A stretch of DNA of 5,525 nucleotides, taken from an uncultured Anaerococcus sp. (GTDB lineage: Bacteria; Bacillota; Clostridia; Tissierellales; Peptoniphilaceae). The position numbers were made by a program, and so were the translations under genes. Under the pieces are notes generated by a model. The model made no database searches. It saw nothing but the letters and a program-made list of their open reading frames with translations, and was not told the origin of the DNA. Where the stretch lies: the NCBI GenBank assembly GCA_900550345.1, contig URRX01000092.1, positions 1 through 5,525 of the forward strand. The letters run 5' to 3'. This document shows positions 1 to 5,525 of this stretch, piece after piece (the stretch's first letter is position 1; every line of letters starts with the position of its first letter).

Positions 1-65
1 AATATATTTATATTTTTGAAAACTATCCCACAGACGTAAATTTATTTATATTGAGATATATGTAA
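1..65 (+). CDS. C-terminal tail of an unidentified upstream gene (partial)
   Basis: The third forward frame is open from the left edge of the window and ends at a TAA at 63-65. It reads about 20 residues, ending FENYPTDVNLFILRYM. The stop codon overlaps the AAGGAAG ribosome binding site (64-70) of the next gene, and only 17 bases separate the stop from the next ATG. That is the usual spacing of two genes in one operon and is the main reason for preferring this frame. Against it, the stretch is short and another frame is also open to 39. The product cannot be identified from so few residues. If the call is right, the VanY-like gene downstream is the last gene of an operon whose promoter lies outside the window. 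Confidence 0.4.
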   Translation, partial: YIYIFENYPTDVNLFILRYM

Positions 66-82
66 GGAAGAAAACTAAAAAA

Positions 83-1078
83 ATGGCAAACAAAAGTATA
101 AGAGATTTAAGACGTAAAAAATTAAGAGAGAAAAAAAGAAAAAGAAGAAAAAATTTAATTAAAGTAGGATTTTGTGCCCTATTAATTTTAGGAGCCTTTA
201 AGATAGATTTTAGTAAGAAAAATGATGATGTAAAAATAAAAAAAACTATAGAAAATAGGTATGCTCAAGCAAACAAAAAAGAAGATATAAAAGAAGAAAC
301 ACCTGGAGCAACTCAAGTTGCCACTGCTATTGGATTTGAAGACCTTGTAATAAAGGATGATCAAAAAATTGATGATGATGGATACAGTGATGTCATGAAA
401 TCATATGTAAAATCATTGAAAAGTCAATATTGTTACCAAGAACCATCAGATTATTCTAAAACTTCTGTAAGTATAGGAAGTAATCAATACATAGAATATT
501 ATGGTACAGAAAATTCTTTTTCAAAAATCAAAATTAATGACGATTTTTATTATGTAAATAAATTTGGACTTAGAAAACTTAATGAAGATGAAAATATAAA
601 TGTTGTAAAAGGAATTATTTTTGTAAATAAAGAAAATCCTTTACCAAAAGATTTTAATCCAGGACTTGATTCAACAAGCAAAAAGGCCTTTGATACTATG
701 TTAATTGATATGAATAGAGAAGGGCTTAATGTAAAGATTGCATCAGATTTTAGAAAAGGTCAAAGTGAAATAAATTTACAAGACCAAAACAATCCAGATG
801 CTGACCAAGCTTTTACGGGTGAGCATCAAACTGGTACAAGTTTTGATTTTTTTACTGCTGATAATAAATACTCATATAAATTTGTAGATACAAATGAGTA
901 TAAGTGGCTAAAAGAAAATGCTTATAAATATGGTTTTATTGAAAGATATAAAAAAGAAAAAGAAAATATAACTGGAATAAAACACAGACCTTGGCATTTT
1001 AGATATGTTGGAGTTGAAACAGCAAAGCAAATGTATGAAAATGATCTTTGCCTAGAAGAATATTTGAAAATAAAATAA
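83..1078 (+). CDS. Membrane-anchored M15B (VanY-type) D-alanyl-D-alanine carboxypeptidase homologue, probably with a defective active site
   Basis: Active members of this family are zinc peptidases that remove the terminal D-Ala from peptidoglycan stem peptides outside the membrane. The 331-residue protein starts with a strongly basic cytoplasmic stretch (residues 5-27, mostly K and R). One hydrophobic segment follows (about 26-41) with no clear cleavage site, so it is probably anchored with its C-terminus outside. Residues about 127-166 resemble a small bacterial SH3-like fold (weak call). The VanY-type domain fills about 180-331. It has SDFR at 221-224, matching the family SGYR motif, and GEHQTG at 246-251 with zinc ligand H248. 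Zinc ligand D255 and the motif HRPWHFRYVG at 301-310 with zinc ligand H305 follow. The family motif at the last site is ExPWH-like (E-P-W-H), but here residue 302 is Arg (codon AGA at 986-988), so the general-base Glu is absent. The usual Ser before the first His motif (SEH) is Gly246. Start: ATG 83 follows AAGGAAG at 64-70 with a 12-base spacer. The family call is firm; catalytic activity is doubtful, and a binding or regulatory role is possible. Confidence 0.85.
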   Translation: MANKSIRDLRRKKLREKKRKRRKNLIKVGFCALLILGAFKIDFSKKNDDVKIKKTIENRYAQANKKEDIKEETPGATQVATAIGFEDLVIKDDQKIDDDGYSDVMKSYVKSLKSQYCYQEPSDYSKTSVSIGSNQYIEYYGTENSFSKIKINDDFYYVNKFGLRKLNEDENINVVKGIIFVNKENPLPKDFNPGLDSTSKKAFDTMLIDMNREGLNVKIASDFRKGQSEINLQDQNNPDADQAFTGEHQTGTSFDFFTADNKYSYKFVDTNEYKWLKENAYKYGFIERYKKEKENITGIKHRPWHFRYVGVETAKQMYENDLCLEEYLKIK

Positions 1079-1086
1079 TAAATAAT

Positions 1087-1131
1087 AGCACAAGTGATAG
1101 CTTTATTTCTTGTGCTTATTTTTATTTTATA
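1087..1131 (+). terminator. Intrinsic terminator after the VanY-like gene
   Basis: AGCACAAG (1087-1094) and CTTGTGCT (1109-1116) form a perfect 8-bp stem with a 14-base loop, starting 8 bases after the TAA stop. The stem is followed by a T-rich tract (TTATTTTTATTTTAT, 1117-1131). This is the normal shape of a rho-independent terminator in AT-rich Firmicutes. It separates the VanY-like gene from murJ, which has its own promoter downstream. The long loop makes it a moderate rather than very strong hairpin. Confidence 0.7.
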
Positions 1132-1161
1132 GAGCAAATTTTTAATATTTTATTTTTAAAA

Positions 1162-1189
1162 TTGAAAGCTAATTTATTAAAGATATAAT
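1162..1189 (+). promoter_or_regulatory. Sigma-A-type promoter of murJ
   Basis: A TTGAAA -35 box (1162-1167) and a perfect TATAAT -10 box (1184-1189) are separated by 16 bases. Transcription would start near 1196-1197, giving a short leader of about 24 bases before the murJ ATG. The leader holds little beyond the ribosome binding site. The promoter lies after the preceding terminator, so murJ appears to be transcribed on its own. No operator-like repeat is obvious around it. Confidence 0.8.
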
Positions 1190-1219
1190 AAGACTTATAA
1201 TTTATAAAGAGAGGTAATT

Positions 1220-2746
1220 ATGGGACAAACAGCATTTATGTTGATGCTTGTAACTATTCTTTCCAAAGTTTTTGGATTTTTGAGAGAATCTGTTATGGCA
1301 TATTATTATGGGGCAGGAGATATTGTAGCAATTTATGCAGTAGCAAATACTCTTCCTGTAGTAATAGCAAATTTTGTTGCATCGGGAATTATTTATGGAT
1401 TTATTCCAATTTATACCAAAGCAAAAAATGAAGAAGGCGAAGAGGCAGCTGAAGAGTTTACATCAAATATTTTTAATATATTGATGATTTTCTCCATGGG
1501 AGCAGTAATTTTTGGTTTTATTTTTGCTGGGGCCTTTTGTAAATTATTTTCTCCTGATTTAAAAGGAGAGCTTTTACAAACAGCTATAATATTTACAAGA
1601 ATTATAATGTTTGCAATTTTTGCATATCTTTATTCTGCTGTATTTAGGGGATATTTAAATTTAAAAGGAAACTTTTTTATTCCAGCAGTAACAGGCCTTA
1701 TAATGAATGTAATTATAATAGCTTTTACTGTTTTAAGTGGTATGGCAAAAAATCCATATTTACTTGCAATAGGTTGCTTATTAGGTAATGTTTTACAATA
1801 TATAATGTTTCCAAAAGCAAATAGGGATCATGGATATAGACATTCAAATAAAATCGACATTCATAATAAATATATAAAAGCTCTCGTAATGATTGCCATT
1901 CCTGTTATAGTTTCATCAGCTGCAGGAGAAATTTCTCTTACTGTAGATAATTCTATGGCATCATACTTTTTTGGAAATGCGTCAATTTCATTTTTGAGAT
2001 ATTCAAAAACACTTTTATCGCTAATAACAGGTGTTATTACAGTGTCAGTTACAACTTCAATATTTCCAACAATTTCACACTTAGGACAAAGTGGAGATTT
2101 TGAAAATATGAAAAGTCATTTAAATTCTGCCATAGTTTCAACAATGCTTTTAGTAATTCCAGCTACAATAGGAATGATGGCATTGGCAGTTCCAATTATA
2201 AAACTTGTTTACCAAAGGGGAGCCTTTGATAATAAATCAGTTGTTATTACTGCGTCAATGTTAATAGCTTATGCTCCTTTTGTAATCTTTCAATCATTTT
2301 CAGATGTAATTGATAAAGGATTTTATGCAGTAGGAGATTCAAAAACTCCTGTAATAATAGTTGTAATTCAACAGATAATAAATATTGTATTTAATTTTAT
2401 TTTTATAAAGTTTTTTGATATTGAAGGTTTGGCTTTATCAACAACACTTTCTGCTGCGGCAGGTGCTTTGATGATGCTTGTGAAATTTAGGAAAAACTTT
2501 GGAAGAATTAATTTTAAATCTTCATTAAAATCATTAATAAAAATAACAATATTATCAATAATTATGGGACTAATAGCTTGGAGCATATATTCAAGTTTAA
2601 GTGTTAAAATGTCCTACCTACCAGCCTTATTTATTTCAATATTGATTGCAGGAATTTTCTATTTAGTAACAATATTATTGGCAAGAATACCAGAAGTAAT
2701 GCAAATGGTAAATCATTTGTATCACAAGATAAAAAAGAAAAAATAA
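1220..2746 (+). CDS. murJ: MurJ/MviN-family lipid II flippase
   Basis: This 508-residue polytopic membrane protein belongs to the MOP superfamily. MurJ moves the peptidoglycan precursor lipid II across the cytoplasmic membrane. The family normally has 14 membrane helices, and the length and repeated hydrophobic segments fit that. Recognisable family motifs are the N-terminal LSKVFGFLRE (14-23), the TVDNSMAS block opening the second half (241-248), IFPTISHL (281-288), YQRGAFD (331-337) and FYAVGDSKTPV (368-378). The C-terminus is a short basic tail (HKIKKKK). Start: ATG 1220 has a GAGAGG ribosome binding site at 1209-1214, five bases upstream. The gene sits alone between its own promoter and a shared bidirectional terminator. 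The residue matching E. coli Arg24 is kept (R22). The Asp of the usual DA(Y/F) motif after the first helix appears replaced (VAIYA, 36-40). The arginines around E. coli R52 have no counterpart, and the YADR motif becomes YSKT (261-264). It could therefore be a divergent MurJ or a paralogue exporting another lipid-linked substrate; murJ is the more likely reading. Confidence 0.85.
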   Translation: MGQTAFMLMLVTILSKVFGFLRESVMAYYYGAGDIVAIYAVANTLPVVIANFVASGIIYGFIPIYTKAKNEEGEEAAEEFTSNIFNILMIFSMGAVIFGFIFAGAFCKLFSPDLKGELLQTAIIFTRIIMFAIFAYLYSAVFRGYLNLKGNFFIPAVTGLIMNVIIIAFTVLSGMAKNPYLLAIGCLLGNVLQYIMFPKANRDHGYRHSNKIDIHNKYIKALVMIAIPVIVSSAAGEISLTVDNSMASYFFGNASISFLRYSKTLLSLITGVITVSVTTSIFPTISHLGQSGDFENMKSHLNSAIVSTMLLVIPATIGMMALAVPIIKLVYQRGAFDNKSVVITASMLIAYAPFVIFQSFSDVIDKGFYAVGDSKTPVIIVVIQQIINIVFNFIFIKFFDIEGLALSTTLSAAAGALMMLVKFRKNFGRINFKSSLKSLIKITILSIIMGLIAWSIYSSLSVKMSYLPALFISILIAGIFYLVTILLARIPEVMQMVNHLYHKIKKKK

Positions 2747-2750
2747 AAGG

Positions 2751-2784
2751 AAAAATGACCTAGTTTAAATACTAGGTCATTTTA
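2751..2784. terminator. Bidirectional terminator shared by convergent murJ and VWA genes
   Basis: AAAATGACCTAGT (2752-2764) and ACTAGGTCATTTT (2771-2783) form a perfect 13-bp inverted repeat around a 6-base loop (TTAAAT). The A-run on one arm and T-run on the other give a U-rich 3' side in either direction, so it can stop transcripts from both strands. It lies a few bases after the murJ TAA. The right arm overlaps the TAA stop of the minus-strand VWA gene (read at 2784-2782). The terminator is thus built into the last codon of one of its genes, a compact arrangement. Confidence 0.85.
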
Positions 2785-4509
2785 GTTTGAAATTAAATTT
2801 TTCATATAAATTGAAACAATTTTTGAGAAATTTTCTAGATTCTTTATTCTACAAAAATCAGAACCATAAATTAATTTTGCATTTTCTATATCTTCATCTT
2901 CTCCAGTAAATACACCCAAAACTTGAACTCCATCGTTTTTTAATGATCTTATTTCTTTTGCAGTATCATCAACTGCTTTTTTGTCTATATATTGGTCTTT
3001 AATTTTTGCGTTTACTGTATTTATATTGTGTTTTTCATCGTTTGGGCGTCCGTCTGATAAAATTATTAAAATTTTTCTCACATTTTCATTCTTATCTTCA
3101 CTAATCAACTTATGGATTGTCTTAAAGGCAAGGCCATCTCTGTTCGCACCTGATGCAAAAAAATCATAAATATTTTCATTTTTTCCCTTATCCTTAAAAT
3201 CTCTATACATATTAAAAACTGTATAGTCTCTTAAAGTAGAAAAGGAAGAAACTCTTATTGGAATATTTACCTTATCCATGGCATTTGCAATTATAAAAGC
3301 TTGGTTTGCTACAAGATTTTGCCTTTTAATTTGACTAGCAGATCCATCAATCAATAAATCTAGTTGAAATTTTGGTTTTGGATCTTTGTTATTTGAAAAA
3401 AACACCTTGGATTCATTTAAAACTGGAGCTCTCCATACATTTATTGAATCTAAAAGCCCATAATTTTTTCTGTAAAGTTCATCTTCTTCGTGATTTGCCA
3501 AAGAATTTTCTATAGTTCTTGTAAGCTCATTTACAGCCCTGTTATTTATTGAAAGATTATTTTCAATATATTCTTTTGTTTTTGCCCTTTGTTTTTTTCT
3601 AACTTTTTGGTTAAATTTTGCATTTGGAGAATCGGTGTATTCGCCTTTTGTGAAATATAATTTTTTTGACTTATGAATTCCCTTGGCAAGTTCTTTTTCT
3701 AAGAATTCTTGTCGTTTTTTGCTTACAGAAAGTTTACCATAAAAATCCTCTATAAATGAATCTTCTCTTTTATCGGTTTCATCATCACTTTTTTCAAAGA
3801 TAAAAATATCCTTGTTCATATCTTCTTTTTTTTCTTCAAAATAGATATAACCATTAAATTCTGCTGATTGGATTTGAAATTGGTCTTCTATATTTTTTTC
3901 AATATCTGAATCATCTAAATCTTCATGATCAAAATTTTTAGGTTTTTCTTCCTTTATCATTTGATCAAAAAGCTCATTGTATTGGTCAAATCTTTCAAAT
4001 AGAAAATATTTTTTAAAAAGATTATTTAAATTTTCTATAATTTCACTTGATTTATAAGTATCAATCGAAAAAAGTTCAGCATAAAAATCTCTTACAAGCT
4101 TTGCCTCTGTTATAGGTTTATTAAAAATTTTTCCATAATAGGCTTTTTCTATTTGCTCATAGACATTATCAGTTTCTTTTTTGTATTGGTATTTGTCGAG
4201 AATTTTTTTCGCGTAAGATTTTCTTAAATCCTTAATTACAAGATTTTTCTTCTCTAATTTTCTGTATGATAAGTCTTCCAACAAAAGAAGGGTGATTGCC
4301 TTAAATTCTTCAAAAAAGGGGTTGTCTTTTTTTAAATATGAAAAAAATGAGGAAAATAAATCAAGTCTAAAATTTTTAAACTTGTATCCTTCAATTATAT
4401 TTTTGTAATTTTTATCCATGGGATAGTAGGATTTTGGAAAAATTTTATAATTATCAGCAAAATCCCAAATTACATTCATAGCCCTTAACTTTTCAAAAGT
4501 ATCAGTCAT
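2782..4509 (-). CDS. NorD/CobT-like von Willebrand factor A (VWA) domain protein, partner of the adjacent MoxR ATPase
   Basis: This is a cytoplasmic protein of about 575 residues with no membrane segment or signal peptide. Numbering below counts from an in-frame GTG at 4518, three codons further upstream. The N-terminal half (about 1-185) is rich in charged, helix-forming residues and has no domain I recognise. An acidic linker follows (about 190-260), then a basic stretch (about 265-320). The VWA domain fills about 383-578. Its metal-binding (MIDAS) motif is DGSAS (391-395), with NRDG at 459-462 and LSDGRPND at 487-494. NRDG and DGRPND are typical of the NorD/CobT group of VWA proteins. These work with MoxR-type AAA+ ATPases to activate or insert cofactors into client enzymes. 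The chosen start is ATG 4509, 8 bases after an AAAGAGAG ribosome binding site. The GTG at 4518 overlaps that site and is less likely. The gene overlaps the MoxR stop by 8 bp, which suggests translational coupling. The VWA family is certain; the client is unknown, and no nitric oxide reductase or cobaltochelatase subunit is seen here. Confidence 0.85.
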   Translation of the reverse strand: MTDTFEKLRAMNVIWDFADNYKIFPKSYYPMDKNYKNIIEGYKFKNFRLDLFSSFFSYLKKDNPFFEEFKAITLLLLEDLSYRKLEKKNLVIKDLRKSYAKKILDKYQYKKETDNVYEQIEKAYYGKIFNKPITEAKLVRDFYAELFSIDTYKSSEIIENLNNLFKKYFLFERFDQYNELFDQMIKEEKPKNFDHEDLDDSDIEKNIEDQFQIQSAEFNGYIYFEEKKEDMNKDIFIFEKSDDETDKREDSFIEDFYGKLSVSKKRQEFLEKELAKGIHKSKKLYFTKGEYTDSPNAKFNQKVRKKQRAKTKEYIENNLSINNRAVNELTRTIENSLANHEEDELYRKNYGLLDSINVWRAPVLNESKVFFSNNKDPKPKFQLDLLIDGSASQIKRQNLVANQAFIIANAMDKVNIPIRVSSFSTLRDYTVFNMYRDFKDKGKNENIYDFFASGANRDGLAFKTIHKLISEDKNENVRKILIILSDGRPNDEKHNINTVNAKIKDQYIDKKAVDDTAKEIRSLKNDGVQVLGVFTGEDEDIENAKLIYGSDFCRIKNLENFSKIVSIYMKNLISN

Positions 4510-5410
4510 CAAATACACTCTCTTTTATTTCTTTTGGAAGTTTTGAATCAACGCTATCTCTTACAAGATCTCTTTCAAATTCATCAAAAGATTTATTAAT
4601 TAGTCCCATTTCGATTGCATCATATGGGTTAAGGCCTATTTCCATAGTTTCTATGGCAGAAATAAGTCCCCTAAGGTCGACTGATTTTGTAGAAATTTCT
4701 GAATTTTCACTTTTTTCTTGGAGGGATTCAAAAATATCTATAAAAGTTTCTAAATATTTGTCCTTTAATTTTGGAAATTTATCTTTTAATAAATGTTTTA
4801 AATTTTCTCTTGTAATATTTGGCATATTTATAACCATAAATCTTGATGCAAGTGCCTCGTTTACTTCCCTTGTTCCAACGTATCCATAATTCATTGTTGC
4901 AATAAATCTTGTCTTATCATCAAGTTTTATTTTGTCATAGCCTGGAATATCAATAACACGTCTGTGATCTAAAGTTGCGTGGAGGACAGAAATCGCTTCG
5001 TTTTTTGCCATGTTTATTTCATCCAAAACTCCAAAGCCACCTTTTTTTGCACATTCATAAACAGGCCCTTTTCTAAAAACAACTTTTCCATCTTTGAAAG
5101 TATCAGCTCCAACCAAGGAATTGTAATCAGTATTTACGTGAAAAGAAATATCCCATGATGGACGGTTAAAAATATAGGAAAGATTTTGGGCCAAAACATT
5201 TTTGCCTGTAGCTTTTGGGCCAGAAAGTAAAATATTTTTACCAGATAAAATTGCAGTTATGGCTTTTTTTAAAACATCTTCACCATAATATTTAAACTCT
5301 GGTTTAATAATCCTATCCTTATCTTCATCTTCTATATCGTCATTTCTAAATTCTATAATTTTATTTATTAATTTTTCATCTAAATTTAATTCTTTTAAAT
5401 AGTCTATCAT
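4502..5410 (-). CDS. MoxR-type AAA+ ATPase (NorQ/CbbQ-like)
   Basis: This 302-residue AAA+ ATPase of the MoxR clade is predicted to couple ATP hydrolysis to remodelling or activation of a client complex together with its VWA partner. Visible motifs, in order: Walker A GPKATGKN (64-71), Walker B GVLDEIN (127-133), sensor 1 around ATMN (171-174), the arginine finger ALASRF (186-191, R190), and a sensor-2-like region DLRGLISAIE (245-254, R247). The segment after Walker B (DHRRVIDIPGYDKI) is the pre-sensor insert common in this clade. The P-loop ends GKN rather than GKT/GKS, so the usual Mg-coordinating hydroxyl is an Asn. I recall similar P-loops in related clostridial proteins, so this may be a subfamily feature rather than damage. 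Start: ATG 5410 has GAGGTG at 5415-5420, four bases upstream. The gene is first in a two-gene operon, its stop lies inside the VWA gene, and it is transcribed divergently from the gene at 5507. Confidence 0.88.
   Translation of the reverse strand: MIDYLKELNLDEKLINKIIEFRNDDIEDEDKDRIIKPEFKYYGEDVLKKAITAILSGKNILLSGPKATGKNVLAQNLSYIFNRPSWDISFHVNTDYNSLVGADTFKDGKVVFRKGPVYECAKKGGFGVLDEINMAKNEAISVLHATLDHRRVIDIPGYDKIKLDDKTRFIATMNYGYVGTREVNEALASRFMVINMPNITRENLKHLLKDKFPKLKDKYLETFIDIFESLQEKSENSEISTKSVDLRGLISAIETMEIGLNPYDAIEMGLINKSFDEFERDLVRDSVDSKLPKEIKESVFDD
4518..4525 (-). promoter_or_regulatory. Ribosome binding site that sets the VWA start
   Basis: Read on the minus strand, AAAGAGAG at 4525-4518 lies inside the last codons of the MoxR gene. 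It is 8 bases upstream of ATG 4509, a normal spacing. The alternative GTG at 4518-4516 shares its first base with this site and would have no spacer. The ATG at 4509 is therefore the better start, and the ATGACTGA overlap makes coupled translation of the two genes likely. Confidence 0.6.
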
Positions 5411-5427
5411 AATTCACCTCAACTGAT

Positions 5428-5456
5428 ATTATACAACAAAAATTATATGAGGCTAT
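5428..5456 (-). promoter_or_regulatory. Probable promoter of the MoxR-VWA operon
   Basis: On the minus strand a perfect TATAAT sits at 5433-5428, 17 bases before the MoxR start codon. The hexamer at 35-box distance (ATAGCC, 5456-5451, spacer 17) is poor. A second TATAAT at 5447-5442 also lacks a good -35 box. With the first site, transcription would begin very close to the ribosome binding site, giving a very short leader. A weak -35 box suggests low or activator-dependent expression. The -35 region abuts that of the divergent promoter. Confidence 0.4.
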
Positions 5457-5483
5457 TGACAAAGTCCATTTTAGGACTATAAT
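5456..5483 (+). promoter_or_regulatory. Consensus promoter for the gene starting at 5507
   Basis: A perfect TTGACA (5456-5461) and a perfect TATAAT (5478-5483) are separated by 16 bases. This should be a strong housekeeping-sigma promoter unless repressed. The predicted transcript starts near 5490, just before the AAAGGA ribosome binding site (5496-5501). The spacer contains an inverted repeat described separately. The promoter points away from the MoxR gene. Confidence 0.82.
5463..5478. promoter_or_regulatory. Candidate operator: inverted repeat between the -35 and -10 boxes
   Basis: AGTCC (5463-5467) and GGACT (5474-5478) form a perfect 5-bp inverted repeat with a 6-base centre (ATTTTA). 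It fills almost the whole spacer of the consensus promoter and touches the first base of the -10 box. A dimeric regulator bound here would block RNA polymerase, the usual position for a repressor site. It also lies just upstream of the weak divergent MoxR promoter, so one protein could affect both directions. The regulator family is not identifiable from the site alone. Five-base arms can arise by chance, so the case rests mainly on position. Confidence 0.45.
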
Positions 5484-5506
5484 ATTTAAAAATAGAAAGG
5501 AAAAAA

Positions 5507-5525
5507 ATGGAAAAAGATAAATCAT
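5507..5525 (+). CDS. Start of an unidentified gene (partial, runs off the right edge)
   Basis: ATG 5507 follows a good AAAGGA ribosome binding site (5496-5501) with a five-base spacer and lies about 17 bases after the predicted transcription start. Only six codons are visible (MEKDKS), so the product cannot be named. The strong promoter with an operator-like repeat suggests a well-expressed, regulated gene. It is divergent from the MoxR-VWA operon, and divergent neighbours sometimes share regulation or function. Confidence 0.6.

Noticed and set aside
16..50. TTGAAA followed by AT-rich sequence, a possible promoter for the VanY-like gene
   Set aside because: No good -10 hexamer stands 15-19 bases downstream, and the region may be coding for the tail of the previous gene.
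126..156. A-rich run near the start of the VanY-like gene (including A7 at 131-137) as a possible slippage or phase-variation site
   Set aside because: The frame is intact, the run encodes a Lys/Arg stretch expected before a membrane anchor, and such A-runs are common in this AT-rich DNA.
922..1137. Open frame on the minus strand opposite the end of the VanY-like gene
   Set aside because: It runs through the terminator hairpin and antisense to a well-supported coding region, and its translation looks like reverse-complement noise of AT-rich codons.
2368..2586. Open frame on the minus strand inside murJ
   Set aside because: It lies wholly antisense to conserved MurJ membrane segments and resembles no known family.
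2981..3169. Open frame on the plus strand opposite the VWA domain
   Set aside because: It is antisense to the MIDAS-containing part of the VWA gene. Its apparent hydrophobicity is what the complement of charged, A-rich codons gives.
4516..4518. GTG as the start of the VWA gene
   Set aside because: It overlaps the probable ribosome binding site and leaves no spacer. The ATG three codons later has normal spacing.
4653..4889. Open frame on the plus strand opposite the MoxR gene
   Set aside because: It is antisense to the arginine-finger and sensor regions of the ATPase and has no supporting promoter or family resemblance.

Overview
The window is very AT-rich, with A/T-ending codons and strong purine-rich ribosome binding sites. 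It also carries consensus TTGAAA/TTGACA and TATAAT promoters. This points to a low-GC Gram-positive (Firmicutes) chromosome. The protein sequences look most like those of anaerobic cocci of the Tissierellia/Peptoniphilaceae type (Anaerococcus, Peptoniphilus, Finegoldia and relatives). That placement is an impression from sequence style, not a search result.

Layout, left to right. (1) A short open frame running in from the left edge ends at 65 and probably is the tail of an upstream gene. (2) At 83-1078 (+) lies a membrane-anchored M15B (VanY-type) D,D-carboxypeptidase homologue, closed by a hairpin terminator at about 1087-1131. (3) A consensus promoter (1162-1189) drives a MurJ/MviN-family lipid II flippase gene at 1220-2746 (+). 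(4) A perfect 13-bp inverted repeat (2752-2764/2771-2783) acts as a shared bidirectional terminator between murJ and the convergent operon on the other strand. (5) That minus-strand operon has a MoxR-type AAA+ ATPase (5410-4502) followed by a NorD/CobT-like von Willebrand factor A protein (4509-2782). The two genes overlap by 8 bp and are probably translationally coupled. (6) The 96-bp divergent region at 5411-5506 holds a perfect-consensus plus-strand promoter with an inverted repeat in its spacer, a weaker minus-strand promoter, and the first codons of a new plus-strand gene at 5507.

Functionally, the left half is cell-envelope related: peptidoglycan stem-peptide trimming or recognition, and lipid II export. 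The right half is a MoxR-VWA chaperone pair of the kind that activates or remodels a client metalloenzyme or complex. No client is visible in the window. The most notable oddity is the VanY-like protein: it keeps its three zinc ligands, but the catalytic glutamate of the ExxH motif is an arginine, so it may be a pseudoenzyme. The MoxR protein has Asn in place of Ser/Thr in its P-loop, and the MurJ homologue lacks several charged residues important in E. coli MurJ.
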